A stretch of 64,000 nt of DNA, from assembly GCF_900116665.1 (NCBI RefSeq), contig NZ_FPBK01000002.1:240360-304359 (forward strand), written 5' to 3'. Positions within the stretch are counted from its first letter, which is position 1, and each line of letters starts with the position of its first letter. Source of the DNA: Pustulibacterium marinum (GTDB taxonomy: Bacteria > Bacteroidota > Bacteroidia > Flavobacteriales > Flavobacteriaceae). Below the pieces are notes generated by a model, which was not told where the DNA came from, did not search any database, and saw nothing but the letters and a program-made list of their open reading frames with translations. This document shows, piece after piece, positions 51,071 through 60,277 of the stretch. The translations under genes and the position numbers were made by a program.

Positions 51071-52837
51071 ATGGCTGAAGAACAAAACAAAACTGTAGCT
51101 CAAAACCAAGAAGAGTTTTTAGCGAATTTTAACTGGCACAACTACGAAGAAGGTATTGATCAGGTAGAGGACGAACAACTAAAAGAGTTCGAAAACTTAG
51201 TAGAGAAAAACTTCGTAGACACTGCAGATGAAGAGGTAGTAGAAGGAGAAGTAATTCACATTACAGATCGTGAAGCTATCATCGACATCAACGCTAAATC
51301 TGAAGGTGTAATCTCTTTGAACGAGTTCCGTTACAACCCAGATTTAAAAGTTGGTGACAAAGTAGAAGTATTGATTGACGTTAGAGAAGATAAATCTGGT
51401 CAATTAGTATTATCTCACCGTAAAGCAAGAACAATCAAAGCTTGGGATCGTGTAAACGATGCTCATGATAAAGGTGAAGTAGTTAACGGTTACGTTAAAT
51501 GTAGAACTAAAGGTGGTATGATTGTAGATGTTTTCGGAATCGAAGCATTCTTACCTGGTTCTCAAATTGATGTGAAACCAATCCGTGACTACGATCAGTA
51601 CGTTAACAAAACTATGGAATTCAAAGTGGTTAAAATCAACCATGAGTTCAAAAACGTAGTTGTTTCTCACAAAGCGCTTATCGAAGCAGATATCGAAGAG
51701 CAGAAGAAAGAAATCATTGGTCAATTAGAAAAAGGACAAGTATTAGAAGGTGTTGTTAAAAACATTACTTCTTACGGTGTGTTTATTGACCTTGGTGGTG
51801 TAGATGGTTTAATCCACATTACAGATCTTTCTTGGTCTCGTATCAACCACCCTAACGAGGTTGTAGAATTAGATCAGAAATTGAATGTTGTAATCTTAGA
51901 CTTTGATGATAACAAGTCAAGAATTCAATTAGGTCTTAAACAATTACAAGCTCACCCATGGGAAGCTCTTGGAGACGAGGTTAAAGTAGGTGATAAAGTT
52001 AAAGGTAAAGTAGTTGTTATTGCAGACTACGGTGCGTTTATCGAAGTTGCTGACGGTGTAGAAGGATTAATCCACGTTTCTGAAATGTCTTGGTCTACTC
52101 ACTTACGTTCTGCTCAAGATTTCGTAAATGTTGGTGACGAAGTTGAAGCAGTTGTTTTAACTTTAGACAGAGAAGAGCGTAAAATGTCTCTTGGTATCAA
52201 GCAATTGACTCCAGATCCATGGACAGATATTACTACTAAATATCCTGTAGGTTCTAAACATAAAGGAACTGTACGTAACTTTACTAACTTTGGTGTATTC
52301 GTAGAATTAGAAGAAGGAATTGACGGATTAATCTATATCTCTGATCTTTCTTGGACTAAGAAAATCAAACACCCATCTGAGTTTGTAAACGTTGGTGATA
52401 TCTTAGAAGTAGTTGTTCTTGAATTAGATGTTGACGGACGTAAATTATCTTTAGGTCACAAACAAACAACAGCTAATCCATGGGATAAGTATGAAGATGA
52501 TTATGCTGAAGGAACTGTTCACAACGGAGCTATCGATGAAATCGTTGACAAAGGTGCAACTGTAACTTTCAACGAGGATATCGTAGCATTCATTCCTTCT
52601 CGTCATTTAGAAAAAGAAGACGGTAGCAAATTGAAAAAAGGTGAAGCTGCAGATTTCAAAATCATTGAATTCAACAAAGAGTTCAAAAGAGTTGTTGCTT
52701 CTCATACAGCTATCTTCAAAGATGAAGAGAAGAAAAATGTAAAAGCTGCTACTAAAGCAAGTAACAATGCAGAGAAAACTACTTTAGGAGACTTAGACGC
52801 TTTACAAGAATTAAAAGATAAAATGGAAGGAAAATAA
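51071..52837 (+). CDS. rpsA: 30S ribosomal protein bS1
   Basis: The 588-residue protein contains six S1 (OB-fold) RNA-binding repeats, starting near residues 57, 136, 222, 308, 395 and 482. The central four are clearest (GVVKNITSYGVFIDLGGVDGLIHITDLSW and its relatives). The acidic N-terminus (1-50) is the ribosome-docking region. bS1 captures mRNA in species where Shine-Dalgarno sites are weak, which suits this genome. The gene uses highly biased codons, consistent with strong expression. Confidence 0.97.
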   Translation: MAEEQNKTVAQNQEEFLANFNWHNYEEGIDQVEDEQLKEFENLVEKNFVDTADEEVVEGEVIHITDREAIIDINAKSEGVISLNEFRYNPDLKVGDKVEVLIDVREDKSGQLVLSHRKARTIKAWDRVNDAHDKGEVVNGYVKCRTKGGMIVDVFGIEAFLPGSQIDVKPIRDYDQYVNKTMEFKVVKINHEFKNVVVSHKALIEADIEEQKKEIIGQLEKGQVLEGVVKNITSYGVFIDLGGVDGLIHITDLSWSRINHPNEVVELDQKLNVVILDFDDNKSRIQLGLKQLQAHPWEALGDEVKVGDKVKGKVVVIADYGAFIEVADGVEGLIHVSEMSWSTHLRSAQDFVNVGDEVEAVVLTLDREERKMSLGIKQLTPDPWTDITTKYPVGSKHKGTVRNFTNFGVFVELEEGIDGLIYISDLSWTKKIKHPSEFVNVGDILEVVVLELDVDGRKLSLGHKQTTANPWDKYEDDYAEGTVHNGAIDEIVDKGATVTFNEDIVAFIPSRHLEKEDGSKLKKGEAADFKIIEFNKEFKRVVASHTAIFKDEEKKNVKAATKASNNAEKTTLGDLDALQELKDKMEGK

Positions 52838-52860
52838 TCCTGAAATTTTAAAATAATTTT

Positions 52861-52890
52861 AAAAGCCCTGAATTTTTTTCAGGGCTTTTT
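52861..52890 (+). terminator. Terminator after rpsA
   Basis: AAAAGCCCTG (52861-52870) pairs with CAGGGCTTTT (52880-52889), followed by TTT. The 233-bp gap to the next gene otherwise holds that gene's promoter and nothing else recognisable. Confidence 0.85.
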
Positions 52891-53020
52891 TTATGGTTAT
52901 AAGTATTTGATTGTTAGTCTTTCATAAGATGATCTTTGATTACAGTTTATGCCACTGTTTAAAAGGGAAAACTATCAACAAGTAACGGTTGAAAAATGCT
53001 TTCTAAATATTATGAATGCT

Positions 53021-53041
53021 AACTAAAATTAGTTACTTTTG
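53021..53041 (+). promoter_or_regulatory. Promoter of the SPT-like gene with overlapping palindrome
   Basis: TACTTTTG at 53034-53041 is the promoter element, 29 bp before the ATG. AACTAA-AA-TTAGTT (53021-53034) is a perfect 6-bp inverted repeat overlapping its 5' base, where a repressor would block RNA polymerase. No -33 TTG is seen. Confidence 0.5.
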
Positions 53042-53070
53042 CCTGATTTCAAATACAATCGCTTCAAAAA

Positions 53071-54333
53071 ATGGTAAAAGATTTATTCGAGAGAATACAG
53101 CAAAACAAAGGACCTTTAGGAAAATGGGCTGCACATGCAGAAGGATATTTCGTATTTCCAAAATTGGAAGGAGAGCTTAGCCCAAGAATGAAATTTAGAG
53201 GAAAAGATATCTTAAACTGGAGTATTAACGATTACTTAGGTTTAGGGAACCATCCCGAAGTTAGAAAAATAGATGCAGAAGTAGCGGCAGAATACGGTGC
53301 TGCTTATCCAATGGGTGCTCGTATGATGAGTGGTCATACCTCTGTGCACGAACAATTACAAGACGAATTAGCTGCTTTTGTGAAAAAAGAGGCTGCCTAT
53401 GTTTTAAACTTTGGTTACCAGGGAATGGTTTCCATTATTGATGCATTGGTTTCTAAAAATGATGTAATTGTATACGATGTAGATTCACATGCATGTATTA
53501 TAGACGGGGTACGTTTACACCACGGAAAAAGATTTACATACAAGCATAACGATGTTGAAAGTTTAGAGAAAAACTTACAACGTGCTACTAAAATTGCAGA
53601 TGAAAGTAATGGAGGTATTTTGGTAATTACCGAAGGTGTTTTTGGTATGCGAGGACAGCAAGGTAAACTAAAAGAAATTATTGCTTTAAAAGAAAAATAC
53701 AACTTCCGTGTTTTAGTGGATGATGCACACGGTTTTGGTACTTTAGGAGAAACTGGAGCAGGTGCTGGTGAAGAGCAAGGATGTCAAGATGGTATTGATG
53801 TTTATTTCTCTACGTTTGCCAAAGCAATGGGAAGTATCGGAGCTTTTGTAGCAGCAGATAAAGACACGATCGATTATTTAAAATATAACTTACGTTCTCA
53901 AATGTTTGCTAAATCATTACCAATGATTTATACAAAAGGAGCATTGAAACGTTTAGATATGTTACGTACCATGCCAGAGCTTAAAGCAAAGTTATGGGAA
54001 AACGTAAACAACCTTCAAAATGGATTAAAGAGTAGAGGTTTTGAAATTGGAGAGACTAATACTTGTGTAACTCCGGTTTACCTTAAAGGTAGTATTCCAG
54101 AAGCTATGGCATTGGTTCATGACCTTCGTGAAAACTATGGTATATTCCTTTCTATTGTAGTGTATCCTGTAATTCCAAAAGGAATTATTTTATTGAGAAT
54201 GATTCCTACATCTTCTCATAATATAGAGGATATCAATACTACTTTAGCTGCTTTTGAAGCAATTAGAGAAAAATTACAAAACGGAACTTATAAGAAAATT
54301 TCAGCTGCTGTAACGCAAGCAATGGGAGAATAA
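53071..54333 (+). CDS. Serine palmitoyltransferase-like alpha-oxoamine synthase (sphingolipid or sulfonolipid synthesis)
   Basis: The 420-residue PLP enzyme condenses an amino acid with an acyl-CoA and releases CO2. It has GHTSVHEQLQDELAAFVKKEAAYVLNFGYQGM, VVDSHACIIDG-like His stacking (VDSHACI), VDDAHGFGTLG, and the PLP lysine Lys251 in STFAKAMGSIG. Unlike BioF or Kbl it has no biotin or threonine gene nearby. In Bacteroidota this subgroup includes serine palmitoyltransferases (sphingolipids) and cysteate acyltransferases that make capnine-type sulfonolipids. The latter are typical of gliding flavobacteria, but sequence inspection alone cannot decide. Confidence 0.88.
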   Translation: MVKDLFERIQQNKGPLGKWAAHAEGYFVFPKLEGELSPRMKFRGKDILNWSINDYLGLGNHPEVRKIDAEVAAEYGAAYPMGARMMSGHTSVHEQLQDELAAFVKKEAAYVLNFGYQGMVSIIDALVSKNDVIVYDVDSHACIIDGVRLHHGKRFTYKHNDVESLEKNLQRATKIADESNGGILVITEGVFGMRGQQGKLKEIIALKEKYNFRVLVDDAHGFGTLGETGAGAGEEQGCQDGIDVYFSTFAKAMGSIGAFVAADKDTIDYLKYNLRSQMFAKSLPMIYTKGALKRLDMLRTMPELKAKLWENVNNLQNGLKSRGFEIGETNTCVTPVYLKGSIPEAMALVHDLRENYGIFLSIVVYPVIPKGIILLRMIPTSSHNIEDINTTLAAFEAIREKLQNGTYKKISAAVTQAMGE

Positions 54334-54356
54334 GTTTTGATAAAATATAAAATAAG

Positions 54357-54390
54357 AAAAAAGGATGCTGGATAAGGCATCCTTTTTTTT
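54357..54390 (+). terminator. Terminator after the SPT-like gene
   Basis: AAAAAAGGATGC (54357-54368), 8-nt loop and GCATCCTTTTTTTT (from 54377) form a 12-bp stem with a T8 tract. Confidence 0.87.
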
Positions 54391-54515
54391 GACCATTTCG
54401 GTTTAAAATGTCAGAAAGAAAATAAACTTTCTTTGATGATTTCTTGTTCACAAAGGTGTAAATTTTATAATCTCGAAAAAATGACAAAAGTCAGCAAATT
54501 CAATCCTATTTGCAG

Positions 54516-54523
54516 TAATTTTG
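54516..54523 (+). promoter_or_regulatory. Promoter -7 element of pta-ackA
   Basis: TAATTTTG lies 18 bp before ATG 54542. An in-frame TTG at 54521 lies inside this element, which excludes it as the pta start. Confidence 0.6.
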
Positions 54524-54541
54524 AAGGAAAATAATATCATT

Positions 54542-56635
54542 ATGAATAAAGGTATCTACATTGCCACAATGGAAGAAGACAGTGGAAAATCACTGATTTC
54601 TTTGGGGTTAATGCAAACATTGCTAGGAAAAACAGCAAAGGTAGGTTATTTTCGTCCTATAATAGACAACCTCCCTGAAGGTAAGAAAGATAACCATATA
54701 GAAACCATTCTTTCTCATTTTGAGGTTGCTCAGACCTATGAATCCGCTTATGGCGTTACGCGTTCAGAAGTAATAGAAAAGCGCGATAAGAATAATGGAG
54801 GAGCTTTTTTGGATGTCATTATTCAAAAGTATAAAGAACTCGAAGATCAGTTTGATTTTGTATTGGTTGAAGGAACTGATTTTTCCATGAAAGGGAATGT
54901 TTTTGAATTTGATACCAATGTTTCTATCGCTAGAAATTTAGGACTTCCAACTATTATTATTTGTAGTGGACGTGGTAAAACACAACAAGAGTTAGTAGGA
55001 GCGTTAGATTTTGCTTATACATCTTTCAGAAACAAAGAAGTAAAGGTAATTGGTATCGTAGCCAATAAAATTGAAAAGGAAAATATGAATTATGTTTCCT
55101 TCGACCTGAAAAAGTTATTTTCTGAAGAAGTTGAAATATCTGTAGTTCCTTTGATAGATACGTTAATGAATCCTACCATTAAAGAAATTGTAGAAGAACT
55201 AGATGGTAAAGTGTTGTTTGGTGAAGATCATTTAAACAATCAAACCGGTAGTTTTGGAGTAGGAGCCATGCAGTTAAGAAACTATCTTACCAAATTGAAA
55301 GAAAAAAGCTTGGTAATCACTCCGGGAGATAGAGCCGATATTATTTTAGGAGCTTTACAAGCACATATTTCTTCTAATTATCCTAAAATTTCTGGAATTG
55401 TATTAACAGGAGGTTTAATTCCAGAAGATAGTATTTTACGTTTAATAGAAGGTTTGTCTCAAATTGTACCCATCGTTTCTGTAAAAGGTGGAACGTTTGG
55501 TGTAACCAATAAAATTGGGAGTATCAAATCACAAATTTATAGAGACAGTAAAGACAAGATTCTTACATCTATTGCTATTTCAGAAAAGTATTTGCAATTA
55601 GATAAATTATCTGAAAAATTGATCAATTTCCAATCGCATGTGATTACGCCAAAAATGTTTCAGTATGGTTTGTACAAGCGTGCACAACATACACGTAAAC
55701 ACATTGTATTACCGGAAGGATCAGACGAACGAATTCTTACAGCTACCATGCGCTTATTAGCCTTGGATATTGTAGATATTACATTGTTGGGGAATTTGAA
55801 TAAGATAAAAACCAAAGCAACCGATCTTGGTTTGAACTTAGATTTTTCGAAAATTAATGTAATTGAGCCTGTAAAGTCTGAAAAATATCAGCAATATGCC
55901 GAAACGTTTTATGAATTAAGAAAGCATAAAGGTGTAAATATGGATATGGCCAGAGATATGATGGCCGACGTTTCCTACTTTGGAACCATGATGATTCATA
56001 TGAAAGACGCAGACGGAATGGTATCTGGAGCGGCACATACCACACAACATACTATTCGCCCGGCGTTACAGTTTATTAAAACCAAACCGGGAGTTTCGGT
56101 GGTTTCTTCTGTATTCTTTATGTGTTTAGAAGATCGTGTTTCTGTATTTGGTGATTGTGCGATAAACCCAAATCCTTCGGCTGAGGAACTGGCAGAAATT
56201 GCAATATCTTCAGCAGAAAGTGCAAATGGTTTTGGTTTAGAGCCAAAAATAGCCATGTTATCGTATTCTTCAGGAACAAGCGGAAAAGGAGAAGATGTAG
56301 ACAGAGTTCGCAAAGCCACAGAAATTATCCGAAATAAACGACCAGATTTAAAAGTGGAAGGCCCTATTCAGTATGATGCTGCCGTTGATGCTTCTGTAGG
56401 TAGAAGTAAAATGCCAGATTCTGAAGTTGCAGGACAAGCCAATGTATTGATTTTTCCAGATTTGAATACGGGTAACAACACCTATAAAGCGGTACAAAGA
56501 GAAACCGGAGCTTTGGCCATTGGACCAATGTTGCAAGGATTAAACAAACCTGTAAACGATTTAAGTCGAGGTTGTACGGTTAACGATGTGTTTAATACCG
56601 TTATCTTAACGGCAATACAGGCACAAGGAATTTAA
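54542..56635 (+). CDS. pta: Phosphate acetyltransferase, long form
   Basis: The 697-residue enzyme interconverts acetyl-CoA and acetyl phosphate. The N-terminal domain (about 1-220, BioD-like P-loop MEEDSGKSLISLGLM) and a DRTGG domain (about 230-340) precede the C-terminal catalytic domain from about 370 (HIVLPEGSDERILTATMRLL, VSGAAHTTQHTIRPALQ, GCTVNDVFNT). The start is ATG 54542 (MNKGIYIATME), because the upstream TTG falls within the promoter. It forms an operon with ackA, 29 bp downstream, for acetate metabolism. Confidence 0.96.
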   Translation: MNKGIYIATMEEDSGKSLISLGLMQTLLGKTAKVGYFRPIIDNLPEGKKDNHIETILSHFEVAQTYESAYGVTRSEVIEKRDKNNGGAFLDVIIQKYKELEDQFDFVLVEGTDFSMKGNVFEFDTNVSIARNLGLPTIIICSGRGKTQQELVGALDFAYTSFRNKEVKVIGIVANKIEKENMNYVSFDLKKLFSEEVEISVVPLIDTLMNPTIKEIVEELDGKVLFGEDHLNNQTGSFGVGAMQLRNYLTKLKEKSLVITPGDRADIILGALQAHISSNYPKISGIVLTGGLIPEDSILRLIEGLSQIVPIVSVKGGTFGVTNKIGSIKSQIYRDSKDKILTSIAISEKYLQLDKLSEKLINFQSHVITPKMFQYGLYKRAQHTRKHIVLPEGSDERILTATMRLLALDIVDITLLGNLNKIKTKATDLGLNLDFSKINVIEPVKSEKYQQYAETFYELRKHKGVNMDMARDMMADVSYFGTMMIHMKDADGMVSGAAHTTQHTIRPALQFIKTKPGVSVVSSVFFMCLEDRVSVFGDCAINPNPSAEELAEIAISSAESANGFGLEPKIAMLSYSSGTSGKGEDVDRVRKATEIIRNKRPDLKVEGPIQYDAAVDASVGRSKMPDSEVAGQANVLIFPDLNTGNNTYKAVQRETGALAIGPMLQGLNKPVNDLSRGCTVNDVFNTVILTAIQAQGI

Positions 56636-56664
56636 ATTCAATCATAAAAAGACATCATATTTTC

Positions 56665-57861
56665 ATGAATATATTAGTAATCAATTCAGGGAGTTCATCT
56701 ATAAAATATCAATTAATCAAAATGCCCGAAGAAACTGTAGCTGCCAGTGGTTTGGTAGAGCGTATAGGTTTAGACGGCGCTTTGATTCATTATAAATCAG
56801 GAGATTTTAAATTAACCAAGGAAGTAGATGTTCCAGATCATGAAACAGGATTATTGAAGATTACCACCTATCTTTTGGATAAAGAGTTTGGTGTGATCAG
56901 TGACAAAGATAATATTCAAGTTGTAGGGCACAGAGTGGTTCATGGTGGTAAAACTTTTTCGGAAACCGTAGAAGTGACCGAAGAGGTGAAGGAGAAAATA
57001 AAGAGTGTTTTTCCATTAGCTCCTTTACACAATCCTCACAATTTAAAAGGAATTGAAGTTGCAGAAAAAGTTTTTGATAAAGCAAAGCAAGTAGCGGTTT
57101 TTGATACAGCATTCTTTCAAACAATGCCTCAAAAAGCGTATCAATACGCGATTCCTAAGAAGTTTTTAGAAGAGAACGATGTTCGCGCTTACGGATTTCA
57201 TGGAACCAGTCATAAGTACGTATCAGAACAAGCAATTGCATACTTGGACCGTCATGAATTTCCTAGTTCAAAAATCATTACCGTGCATTTGGGAAATGGC
57301 TGTAGTATTACTGCTATCAAAGACGGTAAAGCTATAGATCACTCTTTGGGATTGGGACCTGCAAACGGATTGATTATGGGAACCAGAGCAGGAGATATTG
57401 ATCAATCTGTGATATTTTTCTTGATAGATAAACTTGGGTATACTGCAGAACAGGTAAACAATATTCTTTTGAAAGAAAGTGGAATGTATGGGTTAACCGG
57501 TTATAGCGATATGCGCGATATTGAAGAAAAATCTGCAGAAGGCGATGAAGACTGTAGATTGGCACTTTATATGAATGGTTACCGAATTAAGAAGTACATT
57601 GGTTCGTATATCGCAGCAATGAATGGCGTAGATGCTATTGTATTCACAGCCGGAATTGGCGAGAATAGTAGCGTAATTCGAAAAATTGTATGTGATGATA
57701 TGGATTTCTTAGGATTGCAATTGGATCCTCGTAAAAATGCAGTAAGGGGAAAAACCGTTAGAGCTGTAAATTTACCAGAAGCTTCGTTGAAGATTTTGGT
57801 AGTGCCAACCAATGAAGAATTAGAAATAGCAAAACAATCTTTTGCAGTAGTTACTAAATAA
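56665..57861 (+). CDS. ackA: Acetate kinase
   Basis: The 398-residue ASKHA-fold kinase converts acetyl phosphate and ADP to acetate and ATP. Signatures: VINSGSSSIKYQLI near the N-terminus, GFHGTSHKYVS, HLGNGCSI, GTRAGDIDQSV and VFTAGIGENSSVIR. It is downstream of pta in one transcript, which ends in a strong terminator. Confidence 0.97.
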   Translation: MNILVINSGSSSIKYQLIKMPEETVAASGLVERIGLDGALIHYKSGDFKLTKEVDVPDHETGLLKITTYLLDKEFGVISDKDNIQVVGHRVVHGGKTFSETVEVTEEVKEKIKSVFPLAPLHNPHNLKGIEVAEKVFDKAKQVAVFDTAFFQTMPQKAYQYAIPKKFLEENDVRAYGFHGTSHKYVSEQAIAYLDRHEFPSSKIITVHLGNGCSITAIKDGKAIDHSLGLGPANGLIMGTRAGDIDQSVIFFLIDKLGYTAEQVNNILLKESGMYGLTGYSDMRDIEEKSAEGDEDCRLALYMNGYRIKKYIGSYIAAMNGVDAIVFTAGIGENSSVIRKIVCDDMDFLGLQLDPRKNAVRGKTVRAVNLPEASLKILVVPTNEELEIAKQSFAVVTK

Positions 57862-57880
57862 TCTCAGCATAGCATAAATT

Positions 57881-57914
57881 AAAAAATCCGGATATGAGCA
57901 TATCCGGATTTTTT
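57881..57914. terminator. Bidirectional terminator between ackA and the GNAT-like gene
   Basis: A 15-bp perfect stem (57881-57895 with 57900-57914; core ATCCGGATAT), GAGC loop and A6/T6 tracts on either side. Serves ackA (+) and the minus-strand pair from the right. Confidence 0.9.
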
Positions 57915-57936
57915 AATTTTATGAAGTCATTTAAGA

Positions 57937-59058
57937 CTATTCAATATCTTTTACAAACGTGCAACGCTCTGCATATACTTCTGGATCAAAATTCTTCCAA
58001 AGTCTACGAACTGGCATATTATCTGCAAGTTCTGGAGTTCTAATGCAGTTTTCAATACCTTTTGCACTCATTACTTTGAAATATTCATTGAAAAGAATAG
58101 CGGTTACTCCTTTGTTTTGATATTCAGGCTGTACACCAATAAGGTAGAACAAAGCTGTTTTGCTATATTTTTTAGCTTTCAGTAAGTGAAGGAATCCAAA
58201 AGGGAACAGTTTTCCGTTTGCTTTCTGCAATGCTTCAGAGAAGGAAGGCATTACAATTCCAAAACAGATCAATTCATCTTTATCATTCACTACAAACTTG
58301 ATGTATTCCGGGTTGATAAAGCTGATGTATTTCTTTTTAAAATACTCCTTTTGAGCATCGGTCACTGCAACAAATGAAGAAAGCGTAGCATACGATGAAT
58401 TGAACAAGTCAAACATTTTGTCTACATACGGCATTACGTCTTCGGTTTTTGTAAAGTTCACCGGGCGTAAGTTGTATCGTTTTCTGATGAGCTTTTCGGC
58501 CTTCTGAAAGAAAATTGGTTTAGCATTGGCAAAAGGAAACCTATTTTCTACATATTCTTTCTCTACTTTAAATCCGTATGCTTCGTAATGTTTCACGTAA
58601 TAGGCGTGATTGTACCAGGTTGCCATGGTGGATAATTCTTCAAAACCTTTGGTAAGTACACCAACCTTATCCAAATTGCTGAAGCCCATTGGACCTTCTG
58701 CATATTCCAAATTGTGATGTTTTCCGGTGTCAAAAACTTTGTCTAGAAGTGCTTTAGAAACTTCCAGATCGTCTATAAAATCAAACCAACCAAAACGTAC
58801 TTTCTTTATTTTTTGGTCATTTACCTCTAACCAATTCACAATAATGGCAATTCTACCCACCATTTTGTGGTCTTTGTAAGCACCATAAAATTTAGCTTCG
58901 GCAGTTTGAAAGGCAGGGTTAGCTTCTGGATTAAAGGATTCCATTTCGTCTTTGATGATTGGCGGAACCCAATATTTGTTACCCTTGTATAATGTAAATG
59001 GAAACTTTACAAAAGTTTCCATTTCTTTTTTAGTTTGTAATTCTTTAATGGTTATCAT
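57937..59058 (-). CDS. GNAT-like N-acetyltransferase-fold protein, substrate unknown
   Basis: The 373-residue protein matches a Bacteroidota family sometimes mis-named GTP cyclohydrolase. Its N-terminal part (FVKFPFTLYKGNKYWVPPI, FGWFDFIDDLEVSKALLDKVFD, EGPMGFSNLDKVGVL) and C-terminal LIGVQPEYQNKGVTAILFNEYFKVM resemble GNAT acetyl-CoA binding folds; VQPEYQNKG is the typical motif A. The substrate is unknown. It begins 6 bp after the outer-membrane protein gene, so the two are co-transcribed. Confidence 0.75.
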   Translation of the reverse strand: MITIKELQTKKEMETFVKFPFTLYKGNKYWVPPIIKDEMESFNPEANPAFQTAEAKFYGAYKDHKMVGRIAIIVNWLEVNDQKIKKVRFGWFDFIDDLEVSKALLDKVFDTGKHHNLEYAEGPMGFSNLDKVGVLTKGFEELSTMATWYNHAYYVKHYEAYGFKVEKEYVENRFPFANAKPIFFQKAEKLIRKRYNLRPVNFTKTEDVMPYVDKMFDLFNSSYATLSSFVAVTDAQKEYFKKKYISFINPEYIKFVVNDKDELICFGIVMPSFSEALQKANGKLFPFGFLHLLKAKKYSKTALFYLIGVQPEYQNKGVTAILFNEYFKVMSAKGIENCIRTPELADNMPVRRLWKNFDPEVYAERCTFVKDIE

Positions 59059-59064
59059 AGCTAG

Positions 59065-60111
59065 TTAATCTTGCGGATCTTCTATCGTTTCTTCTATTTT
59101 TTCGAGTCCTTTTTTACGTTTCTTTTTCTTCTTCTTTTTCTTTTTTCCTCCTGTAAGATCTTTGTTTGCTTTTTCTTTACTGGTTTTTAATTCATCGCGG
59201 TGTCTATCAATTCTAAAAGACAATCCGAGTCCTCCAAAAGTTTGTGCCGGAGTATCTTTTATACTTGTCCCTGCATTTAAATCTATTTGAACATTTTTAC
59301 CTAAAAGATATGCAAAACCAAATTTTACAATATTATCAGCATACACATCACTTTTAACTCCTTGATCTTCCACAAACATACTAAATCTAGGATTGCTAGA
59401 AAAGGCATGTGTAATTGTTACCACAAATCCCATCTCTGGATAATCGGTTGCAATACGGTTATAACTGAAATTAGCTACCAAAACCCAAAACGGTAAAAAA
59501 TTACTCTGAGCAGAAAGCACTGCCTTTGGGCTTATTTGAGGTTCTTCCAGTTGTGCATAGAAGGCATAATTCTGTAAATTATATTGATTGAAATAATCGT
59601 ATGGACTTTCAGACATGTTGAAGTTTGCCCCCGCATATAATGAAATGGCAGGAACTACATTTCTCCAATGGAAACCATGATTGGCGTCCCAACTTCTTAT
59701 ATTGATTTTCTGATCTTCTTCACTTACCGGATCAAAGAGTAAATATTTAATTCCGAGTGTGTTTTTAAGAAAGTTACTGCGCTTGCTTATGACTTCGGGC
59801 GAAACGGTTGTGTTGGTCAATTCATCAAATTGATAGGTGAAATCCCATAAAATTTCCAGTTGTTCTTTAAAAAAACCATAGCGTAAGGTACCATCAATAG
59901 CATACCCCTCTACAATAGATTGATTAAAGTTTTGGTGTTCTAATTTTTTATAGGTGAATCCGGTTTCTAATTGTAATACTCTTTTCCCCACGCTATAGGC
60001 ACTCATAGACGTTCCCGGTCTGTTGGAATTGATAACGTCTGTATATTGAGCATGAAGATTGGTGAAGGAACATAGTAGCAGTAGAATAAAACTTCGGATA
60101 ACTAATTTCAT
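59065..60111 (-). CDS. Outer-membrane transporter-like protein with polylysine tail
   Basis: The protein has 348 residues from Met 60111, whose signal peptide (MKLVIRSFILLLLCSFTNLHA) fixes the start; the frame is open up to 60156. The barrel part (YTDVINSNRPGTSMSAYSVGKRVLQLETGFTYKK, GTSIKDTPAQTFGGLGLSFRI) fits the putative MetA-pathway/phenol-degradation transporter family. After the barrel comes GG, then nine lysines, RKK and an acidic end. The tail would be periplasmic if the barrel ends there. It is coded by an A-rich tract prone to slippage. Confidence 0.83.
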   Translation of the reverse strand: MKLVIRSFILLLLCSFTNLHAQYTDVINSNRPGTSMSAYSVGKRVLQLETGFTYKKLEHQNFNQSIVEGYAIDGTLRYGFFKEQLEILWDFTYQFDELTNTTVSPEVISKRSNFLKNTLGIKYLLFDPVSEEDQKINIRSWDANHGFHWRNVVPAISLYAGANFNMSESPYDYFNQYNLQNYAFYAQLEEPQISPKAVLSAQSNFLPFWVLVANFSYNRIATDYPEMGFVVTITHAFSSNPRFSMFVEDQGVKSDVYADNIVKFGFAYLLGKNVQIDLNAGTSIKDTPAQTFGGLGLSFRIDRHRDELKTSKEKANKDLTGGKKKKKKKKKRKKGLEKIEETIEDPQD

Positions 60112-60164
60112 ATGTTTTTTTGGTTTTCTTGTGGAAGTTAAAAGTAGCAAATACAAATTAAACA

Positions 60165-60198
60165 GCCTAACAGTGCAGCAGTGTTAGGCACGTTTTTT
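60165..60198 (+). terminator. Orphan terminator-like hairpin between divergent genes
   Basis: GCCTAACA (60165-60172) pairs with TGTTAGGC (60182-60189) and is followed by a T6 tract at 60193-60198 on the plus strand. No plus-strand gene ends upstream; it sits in the promoter region between two divergent genes. It may stop antisense transcription or mark a lost gene. Confidence 0.45.
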
Positions 60199-60243
60199 AG
60201 ATAGATTTATGAAACTTGTACTAGGTAACAATGATAAGAATTG

Positions 60244-60251
60244 TATTTTTG
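60244..60251 (+). promoter_or_regulatory. Promoter -7 element of the DUF4834-yfhO operon
   Basis: TATTTTTG lies 26 bp before ATG 60278. A TTG at 60216-60218 is 25 bp away, longer than the usual spacing. Confidence 0.5.
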
Positions 60252-60277
60252 AATTTTAAGAATATAGAGAATTGATT

